From Sulfitobacter geojensis (lineage in GTDB: Bacteria; Pseudomonadota; Alphaproteobacteria; Rhodobacterales; Rhodobacteraceae), in assembly GCF_000622325.1 (NCBI RefSeq), contig NZ_JASE01000005.1:2852001-2916000 (forward strand): a stretch of DNA of 64,000 nt, written 5' to 3'. The position numbers and the translations under genes were made by a program. The notes under the pieces are model-generated. The model searched no databases. It was not told the origin of the DNA and saw nothing but the letters and a program-made list of their open reading frames with translations. The stretch's first letter is position 1; each line of letters begins with the position of its first letter. This document shows positions 51,534 to 61,121 of the stretch, piece after piece.

Positions 51534-53495
51534 ATGAGCGATCTTCTGTCCGGACAGGAACCCGAGAAATATGATGCCTCCTCGATCGAGGTGCTGGAAG
51601 GACTGGAGGCCGTGCGCCTGCGGCCCGGCATGTACATCGGCGGCACGGATGAACGCGCGCTGCATCACATGGTGGCCGAGGTGCTGGACAACGCGATGGA
51701 CGAAGCGGTGGCGGGGCATGCCAACCGGATCGAGGTCGAGCTGCACGCGGATTATGCTATTACGATCCGCGACAACGGGCGCGGTATTCCGGTCGATCCA
51801 CACCCGAAGTTCCCCGAGAAATCCGCGCTTGAGGTCATCTTGTGTACCCTTCACGCGGGGGGCAAGTTTTCGGGCAAAGCCTATCAAACCTCGGGCGGGT
51901 TGAACGGTGTGGGGTCCTCGGTGGTGAACGCGCTGTCCGACAGCATGGTGGTGCAGGTCGCGCGCAACCGCGAATTGTTCGAGCAGCGGTTTTCGCGCGG
52001 TGTGCCGCTGGCCCCGCTGGAGAAACTGGGCGCGGCCCCCAACCGTCGCGGCACCACGGTGACCTTTCACGCCGATCCAGAGATTTTTGGCGGGCACCGG
52101 TTCAAACCTGCGAAACTTTATAAATCGGTGCAGTCCAAGGCGTACTTGTTTTCAGGCGTTGAAATCCGCTGGAAATCGGAAATCGCCGATGGCGACACAC
52201 CGCAGGAAGCGACCTTTCATTTTCCGGGCGGTTTGTCGGATTATCTGAAGGAAACCCTTGGCGGGGCGATGACCTATGCCGATGCGCCCTTTGCCGGCAC
52301 GGTGGATTTTCAGGAAAAATTCGGCGCCGCGGGCAAGGTCGAATGGGCGATCAACTGGACCCCGACCAAGGACGGGTTCATTCAGTCCTATTGTAACACC
52401 GTCCCGACCCCCGAGGGCGGCACCCATGTCGCCGGTTTCTGGGCGGCGATCCTGAAAGGCATCAAAGCCTACGGCGAGCTGTCCAACAACAAAAAGGCCG
52501 CGCAGATCACCCGCGAGGATCTGATATCGGGCGGTTGTGCGCTGGTGTCCTGTTTCATTGCCGATCCCGCGTTTGTGGGCCAGACCAAGGACCGCCTGTC
52601 CACGGAATCGGCCCAGAAAATGACCGAAGGTGCCGTGCGCGACCATTTCGACAACTGGCTGGCGGCGGATACGAAATCCGCAGGCGCGATCCTTGATTTT
52701 CTGGTGTTGCGGGCCGAAGAACGCCTGCGCCGCCGGCAGGAAAAGGAAACCGCGCGCAAATCCGCGACCAAGAAATTGCGCCTGCCCGGCAAGCTGACCG
52801 ATTGCACCAACAAGGACCGCACCGGCACCGAACTGTTCATCGTGGAGGGTGATTCCGCCGGTGGATCAGGCAAAGGCGCGCGGGACCGCAAAACGCAGGC
52901 GCTGCTGCCGCTGAAGGGCAAGATTTTGAACGTGCTGGGCGCGGCATCGTCCAAACTGTCGACCAATGCCGAAATCAGCGACCTGTGCGAGGCGCTGGGC
53001 TGTGGCATGGGCACCAAATTCAACCTTGATGATCTGCGCTACGACAAGATCATCATCATGACCGATGCGGATGTGGACGGGGCGCATATTGCGGCGCTGC
53101 TGATGACGTTTTTCTACACCCAGATGCGCCCCCTGATTGACGGCGGGCATTTGTATCTGGCCTGTCCGCCCCTGTTCCGCCTGACGCAGGGGGCCAAGCG
53201 GATGTATGTGGCGGATGACGCGGAAAAGGATCACTGGCTGGAGAAGGGTCTGGGCGGCAAGGGCAAAATTGATTTGCAACGCTTTAAGGGTCTGGGCGAG
53301 ATGGACGCGAAAGACCTGAAAGAGACCACGATGGACCCCGCGACGCGCAAGCTGATCCGCGTGTCGGTGCAAGAGGATGTGCCCGGCGAAACCAGCGATC
53401 TGGTGGAGCGTTTGATGGGGAAAAAGCCGGAGTTGCGGTTCCAGTATATTCAGGAGAACGCGAAGTTCGCGGATATGGAGGAGTTGGATGTTTGA
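51534..53495 (+). CDS. parE: DNA topoisomerase IV subunit B
   Basis: This is a 653-residue type IIA topoisomerase subunit. The N-terminal GHKL ATPase domain has VLDNAMDEAVAGHAN, DNGRGIPVD and TSGGLNGVGSSVVNALS. The C-terminal TOPRIM domain has EGDSAGGS with Glu438 and the acidic triad DADVDGAHI (Asp511/513/515). IQENAKFADMEELDV ends the protein normally. ParE decatenates replicated chromosomes with ParC (not in this window). The HNH fragment overlaps the last four bases. Confidence 0.98.
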   Translation: MSDLLSGQEPEKYDASSIEVLEGLEAVRLRPGMYIGGTDERALHHMVAEVLDNAMDEAVAGHANRIEVELHADYAITIRDNGRGIPVDPHPKFPEKSALEVILCTLHAGGKFSGKAYQTSGGLNGVGSSVVNALSDSMVVQVARNRELFEQRFSRGVPLAPLEKLGAAPNRRGTTVTFHADPEIFGGHRFKPAKLYKSVQSKAYLFSGVEIRWKSEIADGDTPQEATFHFPGGLSDYLKETLGGAMTYADAPFAGTVDFQEKFGAAGKVEWAINWTPTKDGFIQSYCNTVPTPEGGTHVAGFWAAILKGIKAYGELSNNKKAAQITREDLISGGCALVSCFIADPAFVGQTKDRLSTESAQKMTEGAVRDHFDNWLAADTKSAGAILDFLVLRAEERLRRRQEKETARKSATKKLRLPGKLTDCTNKDRTGTELFIVEGDSAGGSGKGARDRKTQALLPLKGKILNVLGAASSKLSTNAEISDLCEALGCGMGTKFNLDDLRYDKIIIMTDADVDGAHIAALLMTFFYTQMRPLIDGGHLYLACPPLFRLTQGAKRMYVADDAEKDHWLEKGLGGKGKIDLQRFKGLGEMDAKDLKETTMDPATRKLIRVSVQEDVPGETSDLVERLMGKKPELRFQYIQENAKFADMEELDV

Positions 53496-53716
53496 GGGGG
53501 CCCAGTCCGCCTTCTGTAGTAAGTCGCCGACTTCGCCATGAAGCGGGATTTGGCTGTGCGGTTTGCGGCGCTCCTTTTGTAGAATACCATCACATAATTG
53601 AATGGGCGGAAAAACAACATTTTGATCATGATCACATGATTGCTCTTTGCCCTAACCATCATCGAGAGTTGTCTAAGCTTCCAAAATTGATCCACATTCC
53701 TGGTTATTTACTTTAA
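53492..53716 (+). CDS. HNH endonuclease fragment
   Basis: This is a 74-residue product with an apparently complete HNH core: FGCAVCG (CxxC), EYHHI and ALCPNHHREL (CxxHH). HNH proteins of the same start (PSPPSVVSRRLRHEAGFGCAVCG) are usually over 200 residues, so this one appears cut off soon after the motif; a nuclease could still fold, but the rest is missing. Its TTG start overlaps the parE stop. The region is visibly A+T rich (60-base sample 33% G+C), a sign of transfer. Confidence 0.55.
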   Translation: MRGPSPPSVVSRRLRHEAGFGCAVCGAPFVEYHHIIEWAEKQHFDHDHMIALCPNHHRELSKLPKLIHIPGYLL

Positions 53717-53766
53717 TTGTATAGCCCCAACACCCGTTACCGCATCCCAATGCGCCTATGGCGCAT

Positions 53767-53799
53767 AGCCCCTTCCCTTCCCCCCATGGGGAAGGGGCT
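53767..53799. repeat. Palindromic hairpin after the HNH fragment
   Basis: AGCCCCTTCCC (53767-53777) and GGGAAGGGGCT (53789-53799) are perfect 11-bp arms around a loop containing CCCCATG. It lies 50 bases after the HNH fragment and resembles the element at 37311-37342. Confidence 0.6.
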
Positions 53800-53975
53800 T
53801 CGACGCAACCTAAGTGAGGGTGTGCAACGCGCATTCAACCACGGTTTCGTCTGACGCAGTGGCGGGAGTAACATCTGCGGCTAGGGGTGAACCCCGACCA
53901 AGGGCGCGCGTGGGTTGCACCTGCGAAATCACGCCCTAGGGTGGGCGCACGCCACGCAGAACGGAACCCGCAGAC

Positions 53976-54377
53976 ATGACACCCGAAACCGCCCAATCCA
54001 TCCTTGATCAGGGCTTCGCCCCGTGGGTCAAGGCACTGTCCCCCGTGATCAGCGAAATCACACCGGAGCGCACGGTGATGAGCATCCCCATCACGCCCGA
54101 CATCAAACGCATCGGTGATATTGTGTCGGGTCAGGCGTTGGCGGCTTTGGCGGACACGGCGATGGTTTTTGCCTGTTTCGGCCATCTCGACGCGCCTGCG
54201 CCCTTGGGCACTGTGACGCTGGACACGCAATTCCTGCGCCCTGCCACCGGTGACAGCATCCGTTGCGAGGCAGAGGTGACGCGGGCGGGCAAGTCGATGA
54301 TCTTTGCCCGCTGCACGTTGATCGCGGAACCTTCGGGCAAACCGGTGGCCCTGGCGACGGCCACCTTCGCCCGATGA
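53976..54377 (+). CDS. PaaI family thioesterase
   Basis: This is a 133-residue hotdog-fold thioesterase. The segment MSIPITPDIKRIGDIVSGQALAALADTAMVFAC has the family pattern with the catalytic Asp, and TVTLDTQFLRPATGDSIRCEAEVTRAGKSM matches the dimer strands. It hydrolyses acyl-CoA thioesters in general. Its stop overlaps the next start (ATGA). The substrate cannot be told from sequence. Confidence 0.9.
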   Translation: MTPETAQSILDQGFAPWVKALSPVISEITPERTVMSIPITPDIKRIGDIVSGQALAALADTAMVFACFGHLDAPAPLGTVTLDTQFLRPATGDSIRCEAEVTRAGKSMIFARCTLIAEPSGKPVALATATFAR

Positions 54378-55087
54378 TCGGGCCCCGCATGATCAGGCCT
54401 AAACTACTGCGCGCGCTGTTTTTGTGCCTGTTGCTGGGTGCCTGCGGTGCCAGCCGACCGTTGACCGACACTGAACGCGCGTTTCTGGGCACGATCCACG
54501 GCGATACGTTGAACTATGACCGTGTGCGCCTGCATGACGGTGCGCCGACCCGTGCGGTGACGTTTCGCCGCAAACCAAGGCCGCGCACCACCTGTCGCGA
54601 GCTGATCCTGCCCCCGCCCACAGACGAGATTGTGACCAGTAAACCTGCAGCGGTCGCGCTGTATAACCGGATTTTGTTCGATAAGGACTGGTTTATCGAG
54701 GATTATCTGCCGGACTACCCCGACACCATCGGGTTGATTGCCGCGATGCTGTTTGCGCATGAAATCACCCATGTCTGGCAATGGCAGAACCGCGCGAGCA
54801 CCGGATACTCGCCGCTGCGCGCCGCGTCAGAACATGGCGGCGGCGCGGATCCCTATCTGTTCGAGATCGACACGCCGCGCAGCTTCGGCGACTTCGGCTT
54901 TGAACAGCAGGGATCTATTGTCGAGGAATATGTCTGCTGTCGCGCCCTTGCGCCCACCGGTCCACGCACCAAACGCCTGCACGGGTTGATTGCACAGGTG
55001 ATGCCGGTGAAACCCCTGCCCCAGTCGCGCGAATGGAACGTGCGCCTGCCGTGGGACGGGGTTGATGTGCGCGGAATCTGTGGTTAA
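54374..55087 (+). CDS. Lipoprotein with HExxH metallopeptidase-like motif
   Basis: This is a 237-residue protein with a lipoprotein signal (LLRALFLCLLLGAC, lipobox LGAC with Cys24). The metal-binding motif is HEITH (129-133) in LFAHEITHVWQWQ, with the possible third ligand Glu in FGFEQQGSIVEEYVCC. The overall pattern resembles vgr-related/DUF4157-like lipoproteins in roseobacters, with unproven peptidase activity. ATG 54374 overlaps the thioesterase stop; ATG 54389 is an alternative. It overlaps the convergent cytochrome gene by four bases. Confidence 0.8.
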   Translation: MIGPRMIRPKLLRALFLCLLLGACGASRPLTDTERAFLGTIHGDTLNYDRVRLHDGAPTRAVTFRRKPRPRTTCRELILPPPTDEIVTSKPAAVALYNRILFDKDWFIEDYLPDYPDTIGLIAAMLFAHEITHVWQWQNRASTGYSPLRAASEHGGGADPYLFEIDTPRSFGDFGFEQQGSIVEEYVCCRALAPTGPRTKRLHGLIAQVMPVKPLPQSREWNVRLPWDGVDVRGICG

Positions 55088-55494
55088 CGCTGGATGCTTT
55101 CCAGATAGCTGAGCAAAGCGGCCAAGGCACGCGGTGTCGGAGTCATCACGCCGTCAACCTCCAGCGGGACCAGATCGTCGGCCATCGCGGGGCCGAATTC
55201 GGGCATCACGCGGATCAGGTGATTGTCGGTCGGGTCCCCCCAGATATAGCTCAGCGCACGGGCCGTAGGGAAGGTGCCGCCATTGCCGCGCGCCAAAACG
55301 GTCAGGTCCGTCGGTTTGGGGTTCAGATCACCGCTAAGCGACCCGTCGCCGCGACCGGCAGGGCCGTGGCACGCGGCACAGTTCTGCGCAAAGAACGCCC
55401 GCCCCTCGGAAGGTTCCGGCATGGACACCGGCGCACAGGCCACCAGCACGGCGAGCCCCGTTGCGGCCGCGAGGGAAATTGTGGTGATCTGCAT
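55084..55494 (-). CDS. Lipoprotein c-type cytochrome
   Basis: This is a 136-residue protein with a lipoprotein-type signal (ISLAAATGLAVLVAC, lipobox LVAC with Cys20). One heme site CAACH is at residues 39-43, and an axial Met is expected in RVMPEFGPAM. It is a small class I cytochrome c, exposed to the periplasm as a membrane-attached electron carrier. ATG 55494 has AGGAG upstream; the open frame upstream is longer and not homologous. It is convergent with the HExxH gene. Confidence 0.9.
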   Translation of the reverse strand: MQITTISLAAATGLAVLVACAPVSMPEPSEGRAFFAQNCAACHGPAGRGDGSLSGDLNPKPTDLTVLARGNGGTFPTARALSYIWGDPTDNHLIRVMPEFGPAMADDLVPLEVDGVMTPTPRALAALLSYLESIQR

Positions 55495-55600
55495 GGTGCT
55501 CTCCTGTTGTGCGGTATGGTTCACAGCTTGCCAGATGCGCCGTGTCACTCCATGATTCAAATCAACTTTAACATCTGTACGTCCAACCGAAAGGCAACAA

Positions 55601-56035
55601 ATGGCCCAATACGCAGTGATCATGTTGATTGCGGGGATCGGCATTCCGGTTCTGGCAGCAATGAACGCCGCTTTGGGGCGTCATGTCGGCTCCCCCGCGG
55701 CGGCCGCAACCGTGTTGTTTGTGGTGGCCTTTGCCAGCTCCCTTGTCGTGATGATCGTGACCGGGCCGCATGCGCTTGCCCGCTTTGCCAGCGCACCGAA
55801 ACATCTGTTTCTGGCCGGATCGCTGATCGCCTTTTACGTGCTGACGATTACCTTCATCGCGCCGCATTTCGGCATCGGCAATGCGGTGTTCTTTGTATTG
55901 CTGGGACAGTTGATTTCAGCTGCTGCGATTGACCATTTCGGCCTGTTCGGCGCGCAGGTGTCGCCGCTGGGGCTGACCCGCGCGGGGGGGATTGCGCTGA
56001 TGGCGGCGGGGGTCTGGCTTACCCAGCAGGTTTAG
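55601..56035 (+). CDS. DMT-type small membrane transporter (DUF606)
   Basis: This is a 144-residue protein with five membrane segments and a GIGIPVLAAMNAALGRHVGSP N-terminus, matching DUF606/EamA-like small DMT proteins (half-size). TFIAPHFGIGNAVFFVLLGQLISAA is the characteristic middle part. Transport substrate is unknown. It is transcribed divergently from the cytochrome gene and convergently with the Ldh-family gene, overlapping it by 17 bases. Confidence 0.88.
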   Translation: MAQYAVIMLIAGIGIPVLAAMNAALGRHVGSPAAAATVLFVVAFASSLVVMIVTGPHALARFASAPKHLFLAGSLIAFYVLTITFIAPHFGIGNAVFFVLLGQLISAAAIDHFGLFGAQVSPLGLTRAGGIALMAAGVWLTQQV

Positions 56036-57005
56036 CAAGCGCCAGCATCTGCTCCCACACCGCATCCGGCACATCAACCGGATCCATCAAGGCCTTGTTT
56101 TGTCCGGGCATCCGCGCGCCTTCATCCGCGCTGGCGGCGGCGCTGAGGGCTGTCAGTTTGGCCTGGAAATCGGGGGCGGTACTGGGGTCGATCACGATGT
56201 AATACTGCCCCAGATCATGCGGTGCGCCATCGGGGGCTTTCAACGGTTTTACATCACGCGACAAGGTGCCACCGGCCAGCCCCGCGGCCAGAATTTCTGC
56301 CATCAGGCCAAAGCCCCAGCCCTTGTAGCCCCCCATCGACACCAGTGATCCGGCTATCGCGGCGGCGGGGTCTGTTGTGGGCTTGCCGTCTGCGTCCACG
56401 GCCCAACCTTCGGGGATGGTCTCGCCGGCGGCCTTCGCCATTGTGATCTTGCCCAATGCGACCGTTGTGGTGGATTGATCAAACTGCATGGCGATCCCGC
56501 CCGCCCCGTCGGGCACGGAAAAGGCGATGGGGTTGGTGCCGATCACGCGGGTCTTGCCGCCGGGTGCTGCTACGATGGGCGAGGCGTTGGTGAACCCCAC
56601 ACCAATGAACCCCGCGCGCGCAATCTGTTCTGTGAAATACCCCAGCGATGTGCAGGTATGGGCGTGGCCCACAGCAAGGGAGGCAATGCCCGATTGGCGC
56701 GCCGCATCCAGCGCCACAGGCAAGCCATAGGCAAAGGCAGGTTGGGCAAATCCGAAATGCGCATCTACATGCACGGCAGCGCCGCGCGGGGTGCTGACAG
56801 TGGGGGTTACATCCCCTTTGACGCGCCCCGATGTCAGCTGGAGACAGTAGCTTTCAACGTAGTAAAGCCCGCAAATCTTGTTCCCGACCGCTTCGGCGGC
56901 GGTCACGGCGCGGGCCACCTCGGCGGCGGCAAAGGCATCCGCACCATGCGTCAGCAGCGCGCCCTGAACGGTACGTTGAATTTGTTCCAGCGAAACTTGC
57001 GCCAT
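56019..57005 (-). CDS. Ldh family (malate/L-lactate dehydrogenase type) oxidoreductase
   Basis: This is a 328-residue NAD(P)-dependent oxidoreductase of the Ldh_2 (YlbC/YiaK) family, the same fold as delta-1-piperideine-2-carboxylate reductase and ureidoglycolate dehydrogenase. Typical parts are AHFGFAQPAFAYGLPVALDAARQSGIASLAVGHAHTCTSLGYFTEQIARAGFIGVGFTNASPIVAAPGGKTRVIGTNPIAF. ATG 57005 has AAGGGG upstream. The substrate (malate, ureidoglycolate, or cyclic imino acid) cannot be decided from sequence. Confidence 0.9.
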   Translation of the reverse strand: MAQVSLEQIQRTVQGALLTHGADAFAAAEVARAVTAAEAVGNKICGLYYVESYCLQLTSGRVKGDVTPTVSTPRGAAVHVDAHFGFAQPAFAYGLPVALDAARQSGIASLAVGHAHTCTSLGYFTEQIARAGFIGVGFTNASPIVAAPGGKTRVIGTNPIAFSVPDGAGGIAMQFDQSTTTVALGKITMAKAAGETIPEGWAVDADGKPTTDPAAAIAGSLVSMGGYKGWGFGLMAEILAAGLAGGTLSRDVKPLKAPDGAPHDLGQYYIVIDPSTAPDFQAKLTALSAAASADEGARMPGQNKALMDPVDVPDAVWEQMLALAKPAG

Positions 57006-57089
57006 CTTCACCCCTTGTTGCATGCCCCTGTCACATGGCCGTGAACAACTGTGCGCATCAGCATTGGCTGCGTCAAGCAAGGATGCGTG

Positions 57090-57773
57090 TCAGAGCGGCA
57101 CAAGTCGCCCCGCCTCAAGGCGGATCTGGCGATCCATGCGGCCGGCGAGTTCAAGGTTGTGGGTGGCGATCAACGCGGACAACCCTGTTGCGCGCACCAG
57201 ATCAAGCAGGGCACCAAACACCTGATCCGACGTCGCGGGATCAAGGTTTCCGGTGGGTTCATCCGCGAGCAGGAGTTTCGGCGCATTGGCCAAGGCACGG
57301 CAAAACGCCACCCGCTGTTGTTCGCCCCCCGATAAGGCGGCAGGGCGGTGATCGGCGCGCGCCGAGATACCAACCTTGTCCAACAAGTCCCGCGCACGGG
57401 CATCGGCTTCGCCGCGCCCGACACCATTCGCCAGCTGCGGCAGCACGATGTTCTCAAGGGCCGAAAATTCCGGCAACAGGTGGTGGAACTGATAGATAAA
57501 CCCGACATCCGCACGGCGCATGCGGGTGCGGCGGCGATCGGTCTGGCCGGTCATGTCCTCGCCTGCGATCTGCACCGTGCCGCCATCAGGCGTGTCCAGC
57601 AGCCCCGCGATATGCAGCAACGTTGATTTACCCGCCCCCGACGGGGCAACCAGCGCAACAACCTCGCCGGCATCAAGTGACAGGTCTATGCCCTGCAACA
57701 CCTGCACTTCGGTAGGTTTGCCCGCATTATAGGCCTTGGTGATACCTGAGAGCTGAAGGATCGGATCACTCAT
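57090..57773 (-). CDS. lolD: Lipoprotein-releasing ABC transporter ATP-binding protein
   Basis: This is a 227-residue ATPase of the Lol system, which extracts outer-membrane lipoproteins from the inner membrane. Walker A is APSGAGKST, signature [20 protein letters not shown] and Walker [40 protein letters not shown] marks the LolD subgroup. ATG 57773 overlaps the end of the LolC/E permease gene by 8 bases, so the pair is coupled. Confidence 0.96.
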   Translation of the reverse strand: MSDPILQLSGITKAYNAGKPTEVQVLQGIDLSLDAGEVVALVAPSGAGKSTLLHIAGLLDTPDGGTVQIAGEDMTGQTDRRRTRMRRADVGFIYQFHHLLPEFSALENIVLPQLANGVGRGEADARARDLLDKVGISARADHRPAALSGGEQQRVAFCRALANAPKLLLADEPTGNLDPATSDQVFGALLDLVRATGLSALIATHNLELAGRMDRQIRLEAGRLVPL

Positions 57774-59049
57774 ACCGCAGTGCCTCTACAGGGTTCATCG
57801 CGGCCGCGCGGCGGGCGGGAAAGATGGTGACAATAAAGGATAGGCCAAGCGACAGGGCGACCGCCGACAGCACGTCCCCCAGTTGGAGTTTCGCAGGCAG
57901 GAAGTAGATGCCGCGCACCGAGGCATCCCACGCCGTGCCGCCCGACAGGTAGTTCACAAATCCGAAAATCTGATCCACATAAAGCGCAAACAGGCAGCCA
58001 AGGATAACGCCCATCGCGGTGCCGATGATCCCCGTGAACGAACCGCAAATGAAAAACACCCGCATGATCGACCCTTGCGTCAGACCCATCGTGCGCAAAA
58101 TGCCGATGTCGCGGCCTTTGTTTTTCACCAGCATGATCAACCCTGATACGATGTTCATTGCGGCAATCAACACCAGCACGGACAGGATCACAAACATCAC
58201 CCGGTCCTCGATATCAAGCGCGTTCAGGAACGATCCAGATGCATCGCGCCACGTCCAGATCTGCCCCCGCGCGCCGGCCGCTTGCAACAACGGCAAGGCC
58301 ATTGCATCCACCTGCTCCGGCTCTTCAACCATCACTTCAAGTTCGTCCGCTACGCCCTCGCGATTAAAGAAGGATTGCGCCTCAAGGATCGGCAAATACG
58401 CGCGCGTCCGGTCGATGTCATAGCGGCCGGCAGAAAAGATATAAACCACCTCATAGGCGTTGACCCGCGGGCTGGTGCCAAAGGCGGTCTTCACCCCGTT
58501 GGGCGAGATCAGTTTGATCCGGTCGCCCACCGTCACACCAAGGCTGCGGGCCACGCCGGTGCCAATGGCGATGCCTTCGTCAAAACGGTTGATGTCGCCC
58601 TGCGCCTGTTCGGAAACCGCAATGCGCGGAATGGTTTTCAGATCCGCCGCCGCAATGCCAAAGACCTCGACGCCCGCGTTCGACTGCCCCTTGTTCGCCA
58701 TCACCTGCTGGCGCACCAACGGGGCCACACGGGTAACACCGGGCACGGCGCGCACCTGTTCGGCAAGGGCTTCGTAATCGGTGATGGTGCGGTCAATCTG
58801 CCCGTTCGCCGCCACTTCGCCAAACTGGTAGACCGTGACATGGGCATTCGCCCCAAGGATCGTATCCACAAATTCAGCGCGAAACCCGGAACGTACGGAC
58901 AGGGTCGCGATCAAGGCAAAGACCGCCAGCGTAATCCCGATCAGGCTGATCCATGTCATCACGCTGACGCCGCCCTCGGCGCGGCGCGCACGCAGGTATC
59001 GCCATGCGATCATCCATTCAAAGGGGGCAAAGGGGGGCGTTTGCGCCAT
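57766..59049 (-). CDS. Lipoprotein-releasing ABC transporter permease (LolC/E type)
   Basis: This is a 427-residue MacB-FtsX type permease. The four-helix layout is visible: a first helix in [22 protein letters not shown], a large periplasmic part (about residues 55-270) and three C-terminal helices ([49 protein letters not shown] and [33 protein letters not shown]). Alphaproteobacteria often have a single permease that acts as a homodimer, which fits the lack of a second copy. It precedes lolD with coupled translation. Confidence 0.93.
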   Translation of the reverse strand: MAQTPPFAPFEWMIAWRYLRARRAEGGVSVMTWISLIGITLAVFALIATLSVRSGFRAEFVDTILGANAHVTVYQFGEVAANGQIDRTITDYEALAEQVRAVPGVTRVAPLVRQQVMANKGQSNAGVEVFGIAAADLKTIPRIAVSEQAQGDINRFDEGIAIGTGVARSLGVTVGDRIKLISPNGVKTAFGTSPRVNAYEVVYIFSAGRYDIDRTRAYLPILEAQSFFNREGVADELEVMVEEPEQVDAMALPLLQAAGARGQIWTWRDASGSFLNALDIEDRVMFVILSVLVLIAAMNIVSGLIMLVKNKGRDIGILRTMGLTQGSIMRVFFICGSFTGIIGTAMGVILGCLFALYVDQIFGFVNYLSGGTAWDASVRGIYFLPAKLQLGDVLSAVALSLGLSFIVTIFPARRAAAMNPVEALRYE

Positions 59050-59100
59050 GCAGGGGCTCCTGATTATTATCGCGCAAAGTGGCGGGTTGGTTGGGGACGG

Positions 59101-59598
59101 TCAAGCGGGGTTTGCACGGCGGCGAAACGGCCAGAACAACAGTTTGAACAACAACCCCAGCACCGCGCTGCCCAAAATAAACCCGATGACGGCAAAGCTG
59201 ATCCCGGCAAAATTCAACGGCACCGCAGGCTGATATGCGTCCCACGCGGCCCGCGCAATCTGTGCGTCCCGCAGACGCGGCAGGTTGTAGGCACGCATGA
59301 ACGGCCCCTGCCCCTCCAGCGCGGCCAGATCGGCGCTTAGCCGGTCATAGCGCACAAAGGTCTGTGCCATATCCGCCTGACGGCGCTGCAAAAACGCACT
59401 GCCCTGCATCTGCGCCAAGGCTTCCGAACGGTCCAGCCCCACTGCCGCAGCGGAAGCATCGAAATCCGCAACCACCTCTGCCAGTGCATCAACAGCCCCG
59501 CCCAACCGCTGGGCATATTGCTGGGAAAACTCCGGGAACTGCGACGTCGCCGCCGCCCCGGCAATCCCACCCGCCAAGGTCAAACCGCGCAGGATCAT
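59101..59598 (-). CDS. DUF2937 family membrane protein
   Basis: This is a 165-residue protein with an N-terminal membrane segment (MILRGLTLAGGIAGAAATSQ), a periplasmic helical part (QQYAQRLGGAVDALAEVVADFDASAAAVGL) and a C-terminal segment (AGISFAVIGFILGSAVLGLLFKLL). This fits DUF2937, whose function is unknown. It starts six bases after the proS stop on the same strand, and lolC/E follows, so it is part of a proS-DUF2937-lol operon. Confidence 0.9.
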   Translation of the reverse strand: MILRGLTLAGGIAGAAATSQFPEFSQQYAQRLGGAVDALAEVVADFDASAAAVGLDRSEALAQMQGSAFLQRRQADMAQTFVRYDRLSADLAALEGQGPFMRAYNLPRLRDAQIARAAWDAYQPAVPLNFAGISFAVIGFILGSAVLGLLFKLLFWPFRRRANPA

Positions 59599-59604
59599 TG
59601 TACG

Positions 59605-60945
59605 TCAGGCAATGCCGGCATAGATTTGACCGAGCTTTTGCACCGCGGCTTCTGGCGGCATTTCTTCGCTTTCACCGGTGCGGCGCGATGTCAGTTCGAC
59701 CACACCGTTTTTCAACCCGCGCGGCCCCACGGTAATCCGCCACGGCAGACCAATCAGATCCATGCTGGCAAACTTGCCCCCTGCGCGTTCGTTGCGATCA
59801 TCATATAGCGGCTCAAGCCCCATCAGCGTCAGCGCGGAATAAAGCGCCTCGCAAGCCGCATCTGCTTCCGCATCGCCCTGTTTGAGGTTCACGATACCCA
59901 CATGAAACGGTGTTACGCCTTCGGGCCAGATGATGCCCTTGTCGTCATGGCTGGCTTCGATAATCGCCCCCAACAGACGGCTGACCCCGATGCCGTGACT
60001 GCCCATATGCACCGGCTGGTTCTTGCCGTCCGGCCCCTGCACCGTTGCGCCCATGGCTTCGGAATACTTGGTGCCAAAATAGAAAATCTGCCCGACCTCG
60101 ATGCCCCGCGCCGTGCGGCGACGTTCCTCCGGCACTTCGTTGAACAGCGCCTCATCGTGGGTTTCGTCAGTGCGCGCGTATTTCGTGGTGAACTCTTCCA
60201 TCACCGCGGCGCAATCTTCAACACTGCTGTAATCAATTTCGCGATCGCCAAAGCTCAGGTCTGTGACGGCGCTGTCATAAAACACTTCCGACTCACCGGT
60301 TTCGGCCAGAACCAGAAACTCATGGGTATCGTCCCCGCCCATCGCACCGGAATCCGCCCGCATCGGGATCGCCTGCAAGCCCATGCGCTCGTAGGTGCGC
60401 AGATAGCTCACCAGATGGCGGTTGTAGGCATGCAACGCATCTTCCTTCGTCAGGTCAAAGTTATACCCGTCCTTCATCAGAAACTCGCGCCCCCGCATCA
60501 CCCCGAAACGGGGCCGCACTTCGTCACGGAATTTCCACTGGATCTGATACATGGTCAGTGGCAAATCCTTGTAGCTGCTGACGTGAGAGCGGAAAATATC
60601 GGTGATCAACTCCTCCGCCGTAGGCGTAAACAACATCTCGCGGCCGCCCCGGTCCTTGATCCGCAGCATTTCGTCGCCAAAGGCGTCATACCGCCCGCTT
60701 TCATGCCACAGGTCGGCAGACTGGATCGTGGGCATCAACATCGCCAGATGCCCGGCCCGCGCCTGCTCTTCATGGACGATATTCTCAAGCTTGCGCAGGA
60801 TCTTGAAGCCCATCGGCAACCACGAATAAATCCCCGCCGCAGATTGCTTGATCAATCCCGCGCGCAACATCAACCGGTGGCTGACAATCTGCGCCTCGCT
60901 GGGGTTTTCCTTCAGCACAGGCAGAAAATAACGGCTCAGACGCAT
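59605..60945 (-). CDS. proS: Prolyl-tRNA synthetase (short, no editing domain)
   Basis: This is a 446-residue class IIa synthetase: the short alphaproteobacterial form without the about 180-residue INS editing insert. Motif 1 region [17 protein letters not shown], motif 2 ([25 protein letters not shown]) and motif 3 ([16 protein letters not shown]) are clear. Editing of mischarged Ala-tRNA(Pro) may be done by a free-standing protein elsewhere. ATG 60945 has GAGGAG upstream; a longer frame extends 22 codons without homology. Confidence 0.97.
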   Translation of the reverse strand: MRLSRYFLPVLKENPSEAQIVSHRLMLRAGLIKQSAAGIYSWLPMGFKILRKLENIVHEEQARAGHLAMLMPTIQSADLWHESGRYDAFGDEMLRIKDRGGREMLFTPTAEELITDIFRSHVSSYKDLPLTMYQIQWKFRDEVRPRFGVMRGREFLMKDGYNFDLTKEDALHAYNRHLVSYLRTYERMGLQAIPMRADSGAMGGDDTHEFLVLAETGESEVFYDSAVTDLSFGDREIDYSSVEDCAAVMEEFTTKYARTDETHDEALFNEVPEERRRTARGIEVGQIFYFGTKYSEAMGATVQGPDGKNQPVHMGSHGIGVSRLLGAIIEASHDDKGIIWPEGVTPFHVGIVNLKQGDAEADAACEALYSALTLMGLEPLYDDRNERAGGKFASMDLIGLPWRITVGPRGLKNGVVELTSRRTGESEEMPPEAAVQKLGQIYAGIA

Positions 60946-61050
60946 GGGGTCGCTCCTCGAAAACGCGATACAATTCCCCCGCTGCCTAATTGAACGCAGC
61001 CGCCAACACAATTGCCCTTCTCTTTTTGGCCTTAAATCCTGCGGGAGTTT

Positions 61051-61117
61051 GAGGGCAGAGCCCTCATCAAATTTTCCCTTGAGGAAAATTAATCAAATCG
61101 AACGCGGGCTTGCCCGC
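61051..61117. repeat. Cluster of three hairpins downstream of pepT
   Basis: Three hairpins follow one another: GAGGGC/GCCCTC (61051-61065), AATTTTCC/GGAAAATT (61070-61090) and GCGGGC/GCCCGC (61104-61117). They lie between pepT and proS and could act as terminators for pepT on the minus strand. The composite resembles a dispersed palindromic repeat of roseobacter genomes. Confidence 0.55.
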
Positions 61118-61121
61118 CCCT

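Noticed and set aside
58282-60993. Long plus-strand open frames (58282-59340 and 59902-60993) opposite lolC/E and proS
   Set aside because: They mirror clear minus-strand genes and have no start signals.
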